Assembly (NCBI GenBank): GCA_019114225.1
Contig: DXFW01000020.1
Coordinates: 1 to 64,000, forward strand
Reading direction: 5' to 3'
Source: Candidatus Allofournierella pullicola
Lineage (GTDB): Bacteria; Bacillota; Clostridia; Oscillospirales; Ruminococcaceae
Length of the DNA stretch: 64,000 nt
Positions 51,901 to 61,063 of this stretch are shown in pieces; positions within the stretch are counted from its first letter, which is position 1; every line of letters starts with the position of its first letter. Below the pieces are notes generated by a model. It did no database searches and had not been told where the DNA came from. It saw only the letters and a program-made list of their open reading frames with translations. The translations under genes were made by a program, and so were the position numbers.

Positions 51901-54770
51901 AGCAGGATGCCAGAGCCCTCAAGGATGCCTGGACCCAGGTGTCTCTCAAATGGTTTCTGCCCCGCATGCTGGGACAGAATCGTATCATCAAACTATTGTC
52001 CGGATATGCAAAGGGAACAGTGGTCCGCGAAAGCATTGCTGCAGATCTGGATGCGCTTATGCAATATCAGTCCGAATCCCAATGTGTTGAAAGTCTGAAA
52101 GCCGAATTGGGCTCCAGCGTATCATCCCTTTCCCCGGAGCAAGCATTGCCGGAAACGCTGAACGTTCTTGTAACAAAAGCACGAGCGCTGCAGACCGAAC
52201 TGACTGCACTTCTTACCCCGCAGATCACTGCCACCCTGGCCTTACAGCCTGATCTGGCTCATACCGCACAAGTCTTACAGCTGGCCCACGCCAAGGAAAG
52301 ATCTTCTTGGACTGCCCTTGCCGCTCTCATGCTTCCTCGCAAGGAGCAGCTTGAGCACCTGACATCTGCTGAGATCCAGGACCTTTGCCGGCAGGCCTCT
52401 GCCCACCTGGAGGAATTGCGGGACTGGTGCGTTTGGAACCAGGCGTGCGAACAGGCTGAGTTGGCCGGCATGACGCCTCTGGTCGTATCCCTGCGCGAGG
52501 GACTCCCCGCCGGGCAGGCGGATAACGTATGGCAGAAAGCCATATCCCAAGCGCTTATTCTTTCCATTGTGGAATCGAATCCCGTACTCAGTGGGTTCAG
52601 CGGCACGGTGTTCAATGAAACCATACGGCAGTTTAAGGAGTTGGATGCACATCTGACCGACCTTGCGAAAACCGAAATATACTGTCGCCTAGCTGCCCAG
52701 GTACCAAACTTCACGCAGGCAGCCGCTACCGGTTCTGAGGTCGGGATTTTGCAACGGGCGATCCGCAGCGGTGGGCGGGGTATCAGCATTCGCCGTCTGT
52801 TTGAAGGAATCCCGACTCTGCTGCCCAAACTATGCCCCTGTATGCTGATGAGTCCCCTTTCGGTAGCACAATATCTGGATCCCCATCAGCCGCCCTTTGA
52901 CCTGGTTGTATTCGATGAGGCTTCCCAGCTTCCCACCTGCAAAGCTGTGGGAGTCCTGGCCCGTGGTGAAAACGCTGTAATCGTGGGCGATCCTAAACAG
53001 ATGCCGCCCACCAGCTTTTTTGCCTCCTCTTCGACAGACGAAGAAAATCTCGAAGAGGAAGATTTGGAAAGTATCCTTGATGATTGCCTTGCCTTAAACA
53101 TGCCTCAAAGCCATCTGCTTTGGCACTACCGTAGCCGGCATGAGAGCCTGATCGCATTCAGCAACAGGGAATTCTATGATAACCAGCTTTACACCTTCCC
53201 CTCGTCCAATGACCGACAGCGCATGGTACAACTAATCCCCGTATCCGGTTGGTTCGATCGGGGCGGTACACGGCAAAACCGTGCTGAAGCCCAAGCCATT
53301 GTGGCAGAACTGTCCAGACGGGCCCATGACCCAGTCCAAGCCAACTACAGTGTGGGTGTTGTCACCTTCAACATTCAGCAGCAGAATTTGATCAGTGACC
53401 TTCTTGACGAAGCCTGCAAGTCGGACGAGGTGCTGGAGACATGGGCCTTCAACGGAAGTGAACCACTGTTTATCAAAAACCTGGAAAACGTCCAGGGCGA
53501 TGAGCGGGATGTGATTCTCTTTTCCATCGGCTACGGGCCGGACGCCCATGGAAAGGTAACCATGAACTTTGGTCCCCTGAATCGGGAAGGCGGATGGCGG
53601 CGGTTGAACGTGGCAGTCTCTCGGGCACGACGGCAGATGATCGTCTTTTCCACTCTGATGTCCGAACAAATCAACCTGTCCCGCACATCGGCCCGGGGTG
53701 TGGCCGCTTTGAAGGACTTCTTGGACTATGCTTCCAGCGGTAATCTTCGGGAGACTGCCGCCACTTCCGGGAACGGGCAAAGGGTCAACGGAATTGCCCG
53801 AGACATTTGTTCCGCCCTGGAGGAAAACGGCTGGCGTACCCTCTGCTCTGTAGGTCATTCCAAATATCGTCTGGATGTTGCTGTTATGGATCCCGCTCAC
53901 CCGGAGCAATATCTGCTTGGCATTCTTCTGGATGGAGACTCGTATCGGGATGCTCGCACAACCCGGGATCGGGAGATCGCTCAGACCGCGGTTTTAGAGG
54001 GACTGGGCTGGAATCTTCACCGCATCTGGACCATGGATTGGTTGGAGAATCGCGACAAAGAGCTTACCCGGCTTTTGGCCCTTCTACAAAAGCTGAAAGA
54101 CCAGCCCGGAAGCCAGCCGCAGGCTCCCTCCCCTGCTGCAGTACCGGCAACTATTTCCGCAAAGCCGGATATCGTGCCCACAGTTCCTGACAACATCTAT
54201 GATGAGGCTCCCATCTACCAAGCTGTGCAACTGCCGGTTTATCCTGTAGACGCCAACTTGTTTACCGAACCTCAATACCGGCAGCGAGTGATTGCAGCAA
54301 TAAACAAGGTGCTTGAACAGGAGGCCCCCATTCGGGAAAGTCTTCTCATCCGGCGAGTTTCCCAGGCTTTCGGTTTTGCCCGTGCCGGTAGCCGCATCCA
54401 GGCATATTTGGTATCCTTGTTGTCCACGATGCGTTTGCCTGTGACCGAACAAAATGGAGAGCGGTTCTACTGGAGCAAGTCTCAGGACCCAAACAGCTAT
54501 TCTCGCTACCGTGTTGCCGGAACAGGCGACAGTAAACGGGATATCCGGGATCTGCCTTGTCAGGAGATTGCCAACGCTGCCGCAGCGGTGCTGCGCAGCC
54601 AGGTTGGCCTACCCGCCGACGATCTCATCCGAGAGACGGCACGGTTGTTGGGCTATGCCAGAATAGGCACGTCGGTGAAGCCCTCCGTTGAAGCAGGGTT
54701 GCATTATGGTATTCAGAAAGGACTATTCCAACTGCCGCGTCCTCAGTATTATACTCTCAGCAAAGACTAG
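48981..54770 (+). CDS. Giant transglutaminase-DUF4011-SF1 helicase-Vsr-DUF3320 protein (defence)
   Basis: A 1929-residue protein. Domains in order: a beta-rich N-terminus; a transglutaminase-like region with GTCLDL (Cys232) and GHIFAGVW (His258); DUF4011 (LWERKLLDLGLRNPLIN, about 380); an SF1 helicase with GPPGTGKSQ (692), DEASQLP (1312), GDPKQMPP, HYRSRHESL and LNVAVSRAR (about 1544); a Vsr-like nuclease (LLDGDSYRDARTTRDRE, about 1650; LGWNLHRIWTMDW); and a C-terminal DUF3320 with repeated winged-helix-like units. DUF4011-helicase-Vsr proteins are known among anti-phage systems (named Hhe, as I recall). Starts at GTG behind AAGGGGG. Followed by a terminator. Single-gene system beside element E2. 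Confidence 0.9.
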   Translation: MNDLVSRSDVTQKNTPDVCLVPQLTTVINYALQQNRLPILPQITIQNHRGQPLDSVTLTVDSAPEILVPYSQKIEQIPAQAEYTLQGLDVKANPVFLTPLTERIQGTITIHLSDASGVLAEYTSEATALAYDEWHGTAFFPELITAFITPNHPEISKLVTRASTFLQQWTGDPSLDAYQRQNPNRVRMQAAAIYAALQEQNIVYSVPPASFEVIGQRVRLCDTVMQQKMGTCLDLTLLYASAMEAIGLHPLLVLLPGHIFAGVWLEDQTFSEAVLDDVSQLTKRLADGIGEIAVIESTCMTAGKSITFDEACAAAVKELQTPVDYIIDVSRARLSGIRPLPQRIQKEDGWHVETPLRQESQITNAPQKMDDAVQVQLDPATAPKGKIALWERKLLDLGLRNPLINLRLTQRVVPILADSLAKLEDALADGEEYVIGSRPAEWGVQEAYRHDPEQYSNLGPYKALIHSEFENHRLRSPMGEGELTKAVTNLYRTARTSLEENGANTLYLSLGLLRWYETKTSERARYAPIILLPVDIIRKSARVGYVIRLRDEEPQMNITLLEMLKQDFTMNIGGLDPLPQDDHGIDLRKIYATMRRAVMEQSRWDVIETAFLGIFSFSQFVMWNDLHSRAEELKRNKIVSSLVEGRLQWNPEPLHPDQKVDEKGVLLPIPADASQLYAIEHAASGESFVLHGPPGTGKSQTITALVANALAQGKTVLFVAEKMAALSVVESRLKKIGIGPFCLELHSNKSKKRDVLDQLKEASEVTHGQPRESWQKQAEQAAALRSELDKYAHALHQTNTCGYSLFDLVCQYEDHRDAPSPFQLSVDYASGITREQLQIQKKLLGQLVAAREEAGDPQTSPLRLVGRKEYTPSLRGDLAAALSAYLVDAEAFSVAGEPFIRTLGQPSPVTVQDWAHLAHLADLVSDWLSLPTPWTKSTAPDVLFTKLEQYARHASLQKQTITLLSSRWQDSFLQQDARALKDAWTQVSLKWFLPRMLGQNRIIKLLSGYAKGTVVRESIAADLDALMQYQSESQCVESLKAELGSSVSSLSPEQALPETLNVLVTKARALQTELTALLTPQITATLALQPDLAHTAQVLQLAHAKERSSWTALAALMLPRKEQLEHLTSAEIQDLCRQASAHLEELRDWCVWNQACEQAELAGMTPLVVSLREGLPAGQADNVWQKAISQALILSIVESNPVLSGFSGTVFNETIRQFKELDAHLTDLAKTEIYCRLAAQVPNFTQAAATGSEVGILQRAIRSGGRGISIRRLFEGIPTLLPKLCPCMLMSPLSVAQYLDPHQPPFDLVVFDEASQLPTCKAVGVLARGENAVIVGDPKQMPPTSFFASSSTDEENLEEEDLESILDDCLALNMPQSHLLWHYRSRHESLIAFSNREFYDNQLYTFPSSNDRQRMVQLIPVSGWFDRGGTRQNRAEAQAIVAELSRRAHDPVQANYSVGVVTFNIQQQNLISDLLDEACKSDEVLETWAFNGSEPLFIKNLENVQGDERDVILFSIGYGPDAHGKVTMNFGPLNREGGWRRLNVAVSRARRQMIVFSTLMSEQINLSRTSARGVAALKDFLDYASSGNLRETAATSGNGQRVNGIARDICSALEENGWRTLCSVGHSKYRLDVAVMDPAHPEQYLLGILLDGDSYRDARTTRDREIAQTAVLEGLGWNLHRIWTMDWLENRDKELTRLLALLQKLKDQPGSQPQAPSPAAVPATISAKPDIVPTVPDNIYDEAPIYQAVQLPVYPVDANLFTEPQYRQRVIAAINKVLEQEAPIRESLLIRRVSQAFGFARAGSRIQAYLVSLLSTMRLPVTEQNGERFYWSKSQDPNSYSRYRVAGTGDSKRDIRDLPCQEIANAAAAVLRSQVGLPADDLIRETARLLGYARIGTSVKPSVEAGLHYGIQKGLFQLPRPQYYTLSKD

Positions 54771-54833
54771 TGTTTTATTCTACTAGCCCTTGTTCAGAAT
54801 CATAATATCCGTTCGAAATTTCGCAACAGCACC

Positions 54834-54873
54834 AAAGAGCATCCTGTTTTCATTGAAGCAGGATGCTCTTTTT
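54834..54873 (+). terminator. Terminator after the large helicase gene
   Basis: AAAGAGCATCCTG / CAGGATGCTCTTT with a 12-nt loop and T run. Confidence 0.85.
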
Positions 54874-54925
54874 GCACACATATTAATTTCGATATCTTTA
54901 AATAGCGAAGACATGCTTAAAGTAG

Positions 54926-55684
54926 ACGAGCTATATTCCTGTTGTTCAGATTGAAAGCAAGACTGCTCAGATTAACGATGCGATAGAATACAACATTAAG
55001 GAACGGCTAAAAGAGCACTTTGGTGTCCTTGTTTCCGGCGTTGACGTGGGGGCCATTGAAATCGACAAAACCAGCGAAGGTTTCTGCCAGTTGATGGCCG
55101 TTACCCGAGACATAGCTGCAGCAAGAATTGAGTCTGAAACACAAGATTACGTAGAGCGCCTTCGCATCCAACGAGAGGAAGGTCAGTATACCATGCATAA
55201 GCAGACCCAGTCGGCCAACATCGGTGCGTTCACAGTGGAAAAGCAGGCTGAAGTCGGCGTTGCCGGCGCACAAGCTCTCGGCCAAATGGGAGCAAACGGC
55301 GCCGGTGACGTGAATCTCGGTAGCAGTAGTGAAGGATTTAATATGGGTGCCATGATGGCAAGCATAGCTGTCGGCGGTGCGGTTGGCCAGAATATTGCCG
55401 GAGCAATGAACCAAGTGATGGGCAACATGAGCCAAACTTCTCAACCCCAGGCAGTTCCTCCAGCGGTCCCAACAACGGCCTATCATGTGGCATTCAATGG
55501 ACAAGCCACTGGACCTTTCGAGCTTTCTGTTCTTGCACAGATGACCGTAAACGGGCAACTTACCGTGGACAGTCTGGTGTGGAAGAGTGGGATGCCCCAA
55601 TGGGCCAAAGCTGGAACGGTACCTGAGTTGCAGGCGTTGTTTGCAAGTTCGATCCCGCCTATTCCACCAATCGAACAACAATAA
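54926..55684 (+). pseudogene. SPFH/GYF_2 domain protein, 5'-truncated
   Basis: The open frame begins after a stop at 54923 with TSYIPVVQIESKTAQINDAI, which reads as the middle of an SPFH (band 7) domain. It continues through VDVGAIEIDKTSEGF and the helical QREEGQYTMHKQTQ to a Gly/Ala/Met-rich linker, ending in a GYF_2-like domain (YHVAFNGQATGPFELSVLAQM...DSLVWKSGMPQWAKA). The family is usually about 300-350 residues with a zinc-binding or SPFH start that is missing here. A GTG at 55046 could start a 212-residue product, but no RBS is evident. I call it a remnant. Confidence 0.65.
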
Positions 55685-55892
55685 TCACAGAACTCAACAA
55701 CCTGTAGTGCAAAGTAGCATCAGCCTTATTTTCATGCCTTGACCGCAGGGAAATCTTGTACTTTTTCATTTTTAGCCAGCAGAAATTTGATTGGCACTTT
55801 TGCACACTGCAAGTTTGACAGGCAGGCATTTATTGACAGACATCGCTGGCTTTGTCTACTTTATACGACCGCTTTTTTTCAGGCGAGATTGC

Positions 55893-56087
55893 CCACCATG
55901 ACCACCATTTGACCCCTACCCATACAAAAGCCCGCGAAGTCAGTGTCCAAACGGCTTCGCGAGCTTTTTGTATGGTTTCCACATTTGTGGACAATCAACA
56001 AAAAAGGCTTGAAACCGCCTTTTTCCATTGCGTGTCGGGGTTCTCCGACCGGGAAGTTTGCTTGTTCGAAGTCAGTCGAAGGGCCAG
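55893..56087 (+). repeat. tRNA-like repeat, copy B, with conserved hairpin
   Basis: Homologous over about 195 bp to copy A at 29909-30104, beginning at the ACCACCATTTGACC box. The hairpin GCCCGCGAAGTC / GGCTTCGCGAGC is at 55930-55964. Its tRNA-like end is degraded (TTGTTCGAAGTCAGTCGAAGGGCCAG). The remainder of the gap 55685-56259 holds no gene that I can support. Confidence 0.6.
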
Positions 56088-56259
56088 AAGTATCCCACAT
56101 CAAATCTGTTAATAATCGCTTTCACATTCACTCCGCTTTTCTGATTTCGAACACGACTTAATGTTTTATAAAGTTCAAAGCTGTTGTTGCGACACCAGTT
56201 TCGCATATAATTCTGAAAACTCATTTGCAGTATTATTATAATATATAAGCATTGTGCCA

Positions 56260-57102
56260 TCAGGCGTTTCCTGCCCGGAACGAGCAAGGCGTGACGCCAC
56301 TGATCTTCTTGAAGGCCGTGGAAAAATTGCACTCACTGCTGAACCCACAACTGCGAGCAATCTCTTTCAACGGCAGCGTGGTAAACTTGAGCAGATACTT
56401 TGCTTTGTTCACACGCGCATGCATTATGTATTCATGCGGCGAGAAGCCGGTCTCCCGTTTGAAAAGCCGAGAAAAGTAAAAGGGGCTCATGGATACGTTT
56501 TGCGCCAAACTTGCCAGCGGCAAAGGTTTGGCGATATTTTCAGTAATATAGCTCAGAGTCTCGTCTACTATATCCGTGGCTTTGTTTTGCCGTTTTGCCC
56601 GTTCCGGCGGCTGCATAAACGCAGTGAGAAAGTTCACTATCCGCCGGGACACATCGGCCTCATTCACGCTCCTCTCCCCGTGAAATGCCTCATAGATCCG
56701 CTGCAGCTGCCGCGCACACATTGCCGCGTCATCCGGCCGGAGCAAAGGCCCGTTCTGAATGCACAACTCGTAATACTGCCGCGCTACCTTCCCGTCAAAG
56801 TGCAGCCAGTAAATTTCCCAGTTGTCGTCGGTGCCGTAGTGCTGTGGCTGATAGCAATCCACCAGCACAAACTCCCCCGCGCGCACTTCCAGCCGCTGGG
56901 GGCCGTCGTAAACATACCCCTTCCCCGCCACCACATAGATCAGAAGGAAGCTGTCGTAGCGGCCGCGGTCCACCTCATATCCCTTCGTGCAGTAAAAATG
57001 CCCGGTGCACAGCGGGAAGAAAAAAATCTCCCGCGCCAGCGCACTGCAAGTGTAGAAATAGACTTTTGACGGCGGAAGGATTTCTTTGCTGGAGACATCC
57101 AT
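56260..57102 (-). CDS. AraC family transcriptional regulator
   Basis: A 280-residue regulator with an N-terminal cupin sensor (RYDSFLLIYVVAGKGYVYD, about 46-64; DCYQPQHYGTDD) and a C-terminal double HTH: PLPLASLAQNVSMSPFYFSRLFKRETG and LLKFTTLPLKEIARSCGFSSECNFSTAFKK. The layout matches sugar-responsive AraC proteins. It is divergent from the UroD-like/symporter/deacetylase operon and is the likely activator. No clear RBS precedes the ATG at 57102. Confidence 0.9.
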   Translation of the reverse strand: MDVSSKEILPPSKVYFYTCSALAREIFFFPLCTGHFYCTKGYEVDRGRYDSFLLIYVVAGKGYVYDGPQRLEVRAGEFVLVDCYQPQHYGTDDNWEIYWLHFDGKVARQYYELCIQNGPLLRPDDAAMCARQLQRIYEAFHGERSVNEADVSRRIVNFLTAFMQPPERAKRQNKATDIVDETLSYITENIAKPLPLASLAQNVSMSPFYFSRLFKRETGFSPHEYIMHARVNKAKYLLKFTTLPLKEIARSCGFSSECNFSTAFKKISGVTPCSFRAGNA

Positions 57103-57304
57103 TTCATCGCCCCCTTAAGAGCAATTATTTAAACATCACAACAGCATATTACTACGCGTTGCCCATACAGTCAAGGATAGAGAGCAAGATTTCAAAGTCA
57201 AATGGCAATTTCAGAGAATGACACTGATTAGGGGGGCTGATATAATAACAAAAAGGCATTGTCTCAGGGCAGGCCACAGTCAGCAAGTAATATAGGAGGT
57301 TCAC

Positions 57305-58546
57305 ATGGAATGTATCAACGAGCAGGATCAGCAAATCCTGCGTCAACTGGCACAAAGACAGCTCGAGTTTGCCAACAGCCCCCGAAATGATGAGATCCTT
57401 AAGCAGTGGGACGCTCTGGCCAACGGCCGGCGGGAAAACCCCACCGTGCGCCTTCTGTTCTCCAACTTCCCGAACGAGGTCGTTTATCCGCGTATGCGGT
57501 GCGAGGGCGCCCGCGCGCGGGAACTTGAGGAGATGTTGCTGAGCACAATGGTCGGCCGGGAGCTGTTTGACGACGACACCCCCATCTCCCCCACCTTTGA
57601 CATCCGCTGGAAGACCTGGGTGCACCCCTTCGGCACCCAGCCCCACATCACCAAGGCGGAAGGCGAAGGCGCCATGGGCTTCCACATCGACCCCATCATC
57701 GACGATCTGGCCGAGGGAATGGACCTTCTGCGGGGCGGCAGCTTCGGTGTGGACCGCCAGGCCACCGCAGAGCTGGAAGAGGCGGCGAACGAGGCCTTTG
57801 GCGATATCCTGCCGGTGCGCAAGGTAATGCCCAGCCTGACGGGCATGATGACCAACCCCTTGGTGCACCTGATGGGCATGGAGAACTACTACCTTTCCAT
57901 GTACGATTACCCGGACGAGCTGCACGAAGTGATGGACATGGCCACCACCGTGTATGAGCAGTATTACGATTTCCTGGAGAACGAGGGCCTGCTGCTGCCC
58001 ACCAACGGGATCAGCCCCATCAACCAGGAGAGCTTTGCCTTCACCTCCGAGCTGCCCACCGAAAACGTGACCAAGACCACCCAGTGCTGGGGTTTTCTGG
58101 AGTCTCAGGAGACCACCGCGGTCTCGCCCGACGTATTCGGTGAGTTTGTCTTCCCCTATCAGGACCGGCTGGCAAAGCGCTTCGGCCTGCTGAGCTACGG
58201 CTGCTGTGAGCGGGTGGACGCCACCTGGCCCGACTACCTCTCCAAGTGGAAGAATCTGCGCAAGCTCTCGGTCTCCCCCTTCAACAATGAGAAGCAGGTG
58301 GGCGAGTATCTGCGGGGCACCAACGTGGTGTACTACAGCAAGCCCCGCGCCGAGTACGTCACCAACCACGGTCCCCTGGACGAAGAGGCCCTGCGTGCCT
58401 ACTTCAAGGGCGTGTGCGAGGCGGCCAGCGGCTGCCTGTTCGAGATGGCCCAGCGTGAAGTGGGCACCATCTTCGGTGACTTCGAGCGCGGCCGCCGCTA
58501 TGTGCAGATCGCCCGCGAGTGTATCGCCGAGTACTGGAAGCCCTGA
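57305..58546 (+). CDS. Uroporphyrinogen decarboxylase (UROD)-fold protein
   Basis: A 413-residue protein whose C-terminal half (GLLSYGCCERVDATWPDYLSKWKNLRKLSVSPFNN...VGEYL) matches the UROD/methyltransferase-fold pattern found in Clostridia. The N-terminal part (VRLLFSNFPNEVVYP) is typical for that subfamily. Heme synthesis is unlikely here: it sits with a sugar-type symporter and a deacetylase, and true HemE motifs are absent. It may be a corrinoid or C1 methyltransferase-like enzyme (inference). TAGGAGG precedes the ATG. Confidence 0.78.
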   Translation: MECINEQDQQILRQLAQRQLEFANSPRNDEILKQWDALANGRRENPTVRLLFSNFPNEVVYPRMRCEGARARELEEMLLSTMVGRELFDDDTPISPTFDIRWKTWVHPFGTQPHITKAEGEGAMGFHIDPIIDDLAEGMDLLRGGSFGVDRQATAELEEAANEAFGDILPVRKVMPSLTGMMTNPLVHLMGMENYYLSMYDYPDELHEVMDMATTVYEQYYDFLENEGLLLPTNGISPINQESFAFTSELPTENVTKTTQCWGFLESQETTAVSPDVFGEFVFPYQDRLAKRFGLLSYGCCERVDATWPDYLSKWKNLRKLSVSPFNNEKQVGEYLRGTNVVYYSKPRAEYVTNHGPLDEEALRAYFKGVCEAASGCLFEMAQREVGTIFGDFERGRRYVQIARECIAEYWKP

Positions 58547-58688
58547 CGGTCAGACGGTTACAGCATGTATCACCGCGCCTGAACAAAACGGGGCGTTCCG
58601 TTGTTAAGTCGTTCAGCAAAATACCGTCGGCGGTATTTGTCTCCTGCGGCATTTTCGGCAATCGCGCACAAACAGGCAAACAATATTT

Positions 58689-58731
58689 AAAAGCCCGCAA
58701 AGCCTTTTTTGAATTGGCTTTGCGGGCTTTT
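58689..58731 (+). terminator. Terminator after the UROD-like gene
   Basis: AAAAGCCCGCAAAGCC pairs perfectly with GGCTTTGCGGGCTTTT. The stem is similar to the hairpins of tRNA-like repeats A-C, with a compensatory A-T for G-C change. The gap 58547-58902 otherwise holds no gene. Confidence 0.8.
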
Positions 58732-58902
58732 GGCTTTGGTACAGCCGTTTTCCGATGACCGGCCGGGAGTTCAGGCCTGATCGCTGTGAAAATTTTCAAA
58801 TCATTCGCTGCCCCATCGGAGCACATTCCGATTGACAATGTTCCTCCGAAAATGATACGCTTGGACTATCAAAACAACGCCTTTTGCAGAAGGAGCTTTC
58901 GA

Positions 58903-60240
58903 ATGAAGACCATCTCAAGTGCGGAGAAACTGGCATACACCGGCAGCCTGCTGGGACAGAACATGATCTACAGCTTCGTGACGATGTATGTGATGTTCTT
59001 CTTCACCGACCTGCTGCGTATCCCGTCAGAGAGCGTGACCATCATTATGGTGGCCGCCAGCCTGTGGGACGCGGTGAACGACATTCTAATGGGCATGATC
59101 GCCGACCGCACCAAGACGCGCTGGGGCAAATTCCGGCCGTATCTGCTGGCGGGGCCGTTTGTCATCGCCGTGACCACCGTGCTGTGCTTCTGGAATTTCG
59201 GCGGCTCGGCCGTGGGCACAGTCGCCGTGGCGGCGGTGTGCTATGTGCTGTGGGGAATGTCCTACACGGTCTACGACATCCCCATCTGGGCGATCTCCTC
59301 CGTCTCCTCCCACAACGCGGATGAAAAGAACGGCATGGTGACGCTGGGCAAGATCGGCGGCACGCTGGGCACGGTGATCGTCTCCGTGGGCAGCGTGGCT
59401 CTTCTGAACGCGTTCGGCGGCGAGCGCAGCGCACCGGCCTACGCGGCGGCCGCCGCGACGATTGCCGGCGTGGGCGCGCTTTTAATGCTCCTGAGCGGCT
59501 TTGTGCTGCGTGAACGTATCACACCGCCTGGCAAGGGGGTCCCCTTCCGCCGCAACATCCACACGATTCTTGACAACACGCCGCTCAAGGCCCTGATGGT
59601 CTCGCTGCTCGTCGTGAACATGGTGAACAACGTGCGCCAGGTCGCACAGATGTACTTTGCCGTGTATGTTTGGGGCGATTCCTCCTATGTCACCTACATC
59701 GGACTGAGCCTTGTCGTCGGCATGATTTTTGGCATGGCTGTCACCCCCGCCCTGATCCGCCGCTTTGATAAGAAGTACATCTTTATCACGGCGTGCGCCG
59801 CGGGCGCAGTGTCGAGCTTTCTGCCGTTTGCGGTGGGCGGCGGCCCCGTACCGGGGCTCATCCTGCTCGGCGCCAGCTTCGCATTCACCGGCGTGACGAC
59901 GATCAGCAGCACGTCGATGTTGATGGACGCCATCGACTATGCCGAGCACAAGCTGGGATTCCGCGGCGAGGGCGTCGTTTTTTCGATGAACACCTTCCTC
60001 AACAAGCTCAGCTCCACGATTTCGAAAGGCCTTCTGGGTGTCTCGCTCACCGCCATGCACTACGTGGACAACATGGCTCCGAACGCGACGGTGCAGACGG
60101 GATTCAGCGCCATCGTCTACGTTGTTCCTGCCGTGTGCTTCCTGCTCGCGATCGTACCGCTCGCCTTCTACTGTCTGAAACCTGCGCAGATCGAAACGAT
60201 CCGCGCAGAACTGGAAAATCGCCGCACTGCGGAGAAATGA
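58903..60240 (+). CDS. GPH-family sugar:cation symporter (MFS)
   Basis: A 445-residue permease with 12 hydrophobic segments. Signatures of the glycoside-pentoside-hexuronide family are YMFFFTDLLRIPSE-like N-terminal helix 2, WDAVNDILMGMIADRTKTRWGKFRPYLL (helix 2-3 loop, about 45-72) and MLMDAIDYAEHKLGFRGEGVVFSM (about 345-368). Length is normal. AGGAGC precedes the ATG at 58903. It probably imports a glycoside for the adjacent enzymes and is 10 nt from the PIG-L gene. Confidence 0.92.
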   Translation: MKTISSAEKLAYTGSLLGQNMIYSFVTMYVMFFFTDLLRIPSESVTIIMVAASLWDAVNDILMGMIADRTKTRWGKFRPYLLAGPFVIAVTTVLCFWNFGGSAVGTVAVAAVCYVLWGMSYTVYDIPIWAISSVSSHNADEKNGMVTLGKIGGTLGTVIVSVGSVALLNAFGGERSAPAYAAAAATIAGVGALLMLLSGFVLRERITPPGKGVPFRRNIHTILDNTPLKALMVSLLVVNMVNNVRQVAQMYFAVYVWGDSSYVTYIGLSLVVGMIFGMAVTPALIRRFDKKYIFITACAAGAVSSFLPFAVGGGPVPGLILLGASFAFTGVTTISSTSMLMDAIDYAEHKLGFRGEGVVFSMNTFLNKLSSTISKGLLGVSLTAMHYVDNMAPNATVQTGFSAIVYVVPAVCFLLAIVPLAFYCLKPAQIETIRAELENRRTAEK

Positions 60241-60250
60241 GGGTAATTGT

Positions 60251-60997
60251 ATGGACGTTTCTGCTTTTTTTGCTCCTCCTGAAATTCTCGGCGCCAAGCG
60301 CGCCCTGTGTATCCAGCCGCACGCCGATGACAACGAGATCGGCATGGGCGGAATCATCGCCGCCTTGGCCGCGCGCGGGTGTGAGATCCATTATCTGACA
60401 GTCACGAACGGCGACCTTGGCGCGCAGGCCGGGCCCTATGACCCGGAGCAGCTGGCAAAGACGCGCCGCGCGGAGGCCGAGGCTGCCGGGCGCGCCCTGG
60501 GCGCGACCGTCTTCCACTGGTTCGACGAGCCGGACGGCTCGCTGGAGCACATTCCTGCTCTTGCCGGGAAGATCGCTGAATTGATTCGCACGGTGCAGCC
60601 CGACGTGATCTTCTGCCCCGACCCCTGGGCGCTGTACGAGGCACATCAGGACCACATCGTCACGGGGAAGGCCGCGGCACAGGCTTTCCTGTCCTCACCG
60701 CTGGCACAGTATCCGCGCGGGACACAGGCCACTCCTTGGCAGCCGTCCGCCATCGGTTTCTATTTCACGCAAAATCCGAACACCGTCGTGGATGTGACGG
60801 ACACGTTTGAAACAAAGTTTGCCGCGATGGCGCTGCACCGCTCGCAGCTCAACGACCAACTCCTGGGCCTGTACCGCATTTATTTCACAATGCAGGGGCA
60901 GAAACTCGCCGAGGGCCGCAGCTTCGCGCTTGGCGAAGGGCTGAAAGTGCTCAGCCCGCTCCACGTCCACTGCTTTGTGGAAGCGCCCGGCATTTGA
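60251..60997 (+). CDS. PIG-L (LmbE-like) N-acetylglycosaminide deacetylase family protein
   Basis: A 248-residue protein with the PIG-L metal motif PHADDNEIG (23-31, variant of PHPDDE), TVTNGD, and HQDHIVTG (His-x-Asp-His). It is predicted to remove acyl groups from N-acetylglucosamine-type substrates with zinc. It lies 10 nt after the symporter, which suggests it processes the imported sugar. No signal peptide is seen. Confidence 0.88.
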   Translation: MDVSAFFAPPEILGAKRALCIQPHADDNEIGMGGIIAALAARGCEIHYLTVTNGDLGAQAGPYDPEQLAKTRRAEAEAAGRALGATVFHWFDEPDGSLEHIPALAGKIAELIRTVQPDVIFCPDPWALYEAHQDHIVTGKAAAQAFLSSPLAQYPRGTQATPWQPSAIGFYFTQNPNTVVDVTDTFETKFAAMALHRSQLNDQLLGLYRIYFTMQGQKLAEGRSFALGEGLKVLSPLHVHCFVEAPGI

Positions 60998-61063
60998 CCG
61001 CTCTGCCCATCTTTTGAGCTGCACCCTTTTTGTACTCACTTTTCCAAACGAGGAGCATATAAA

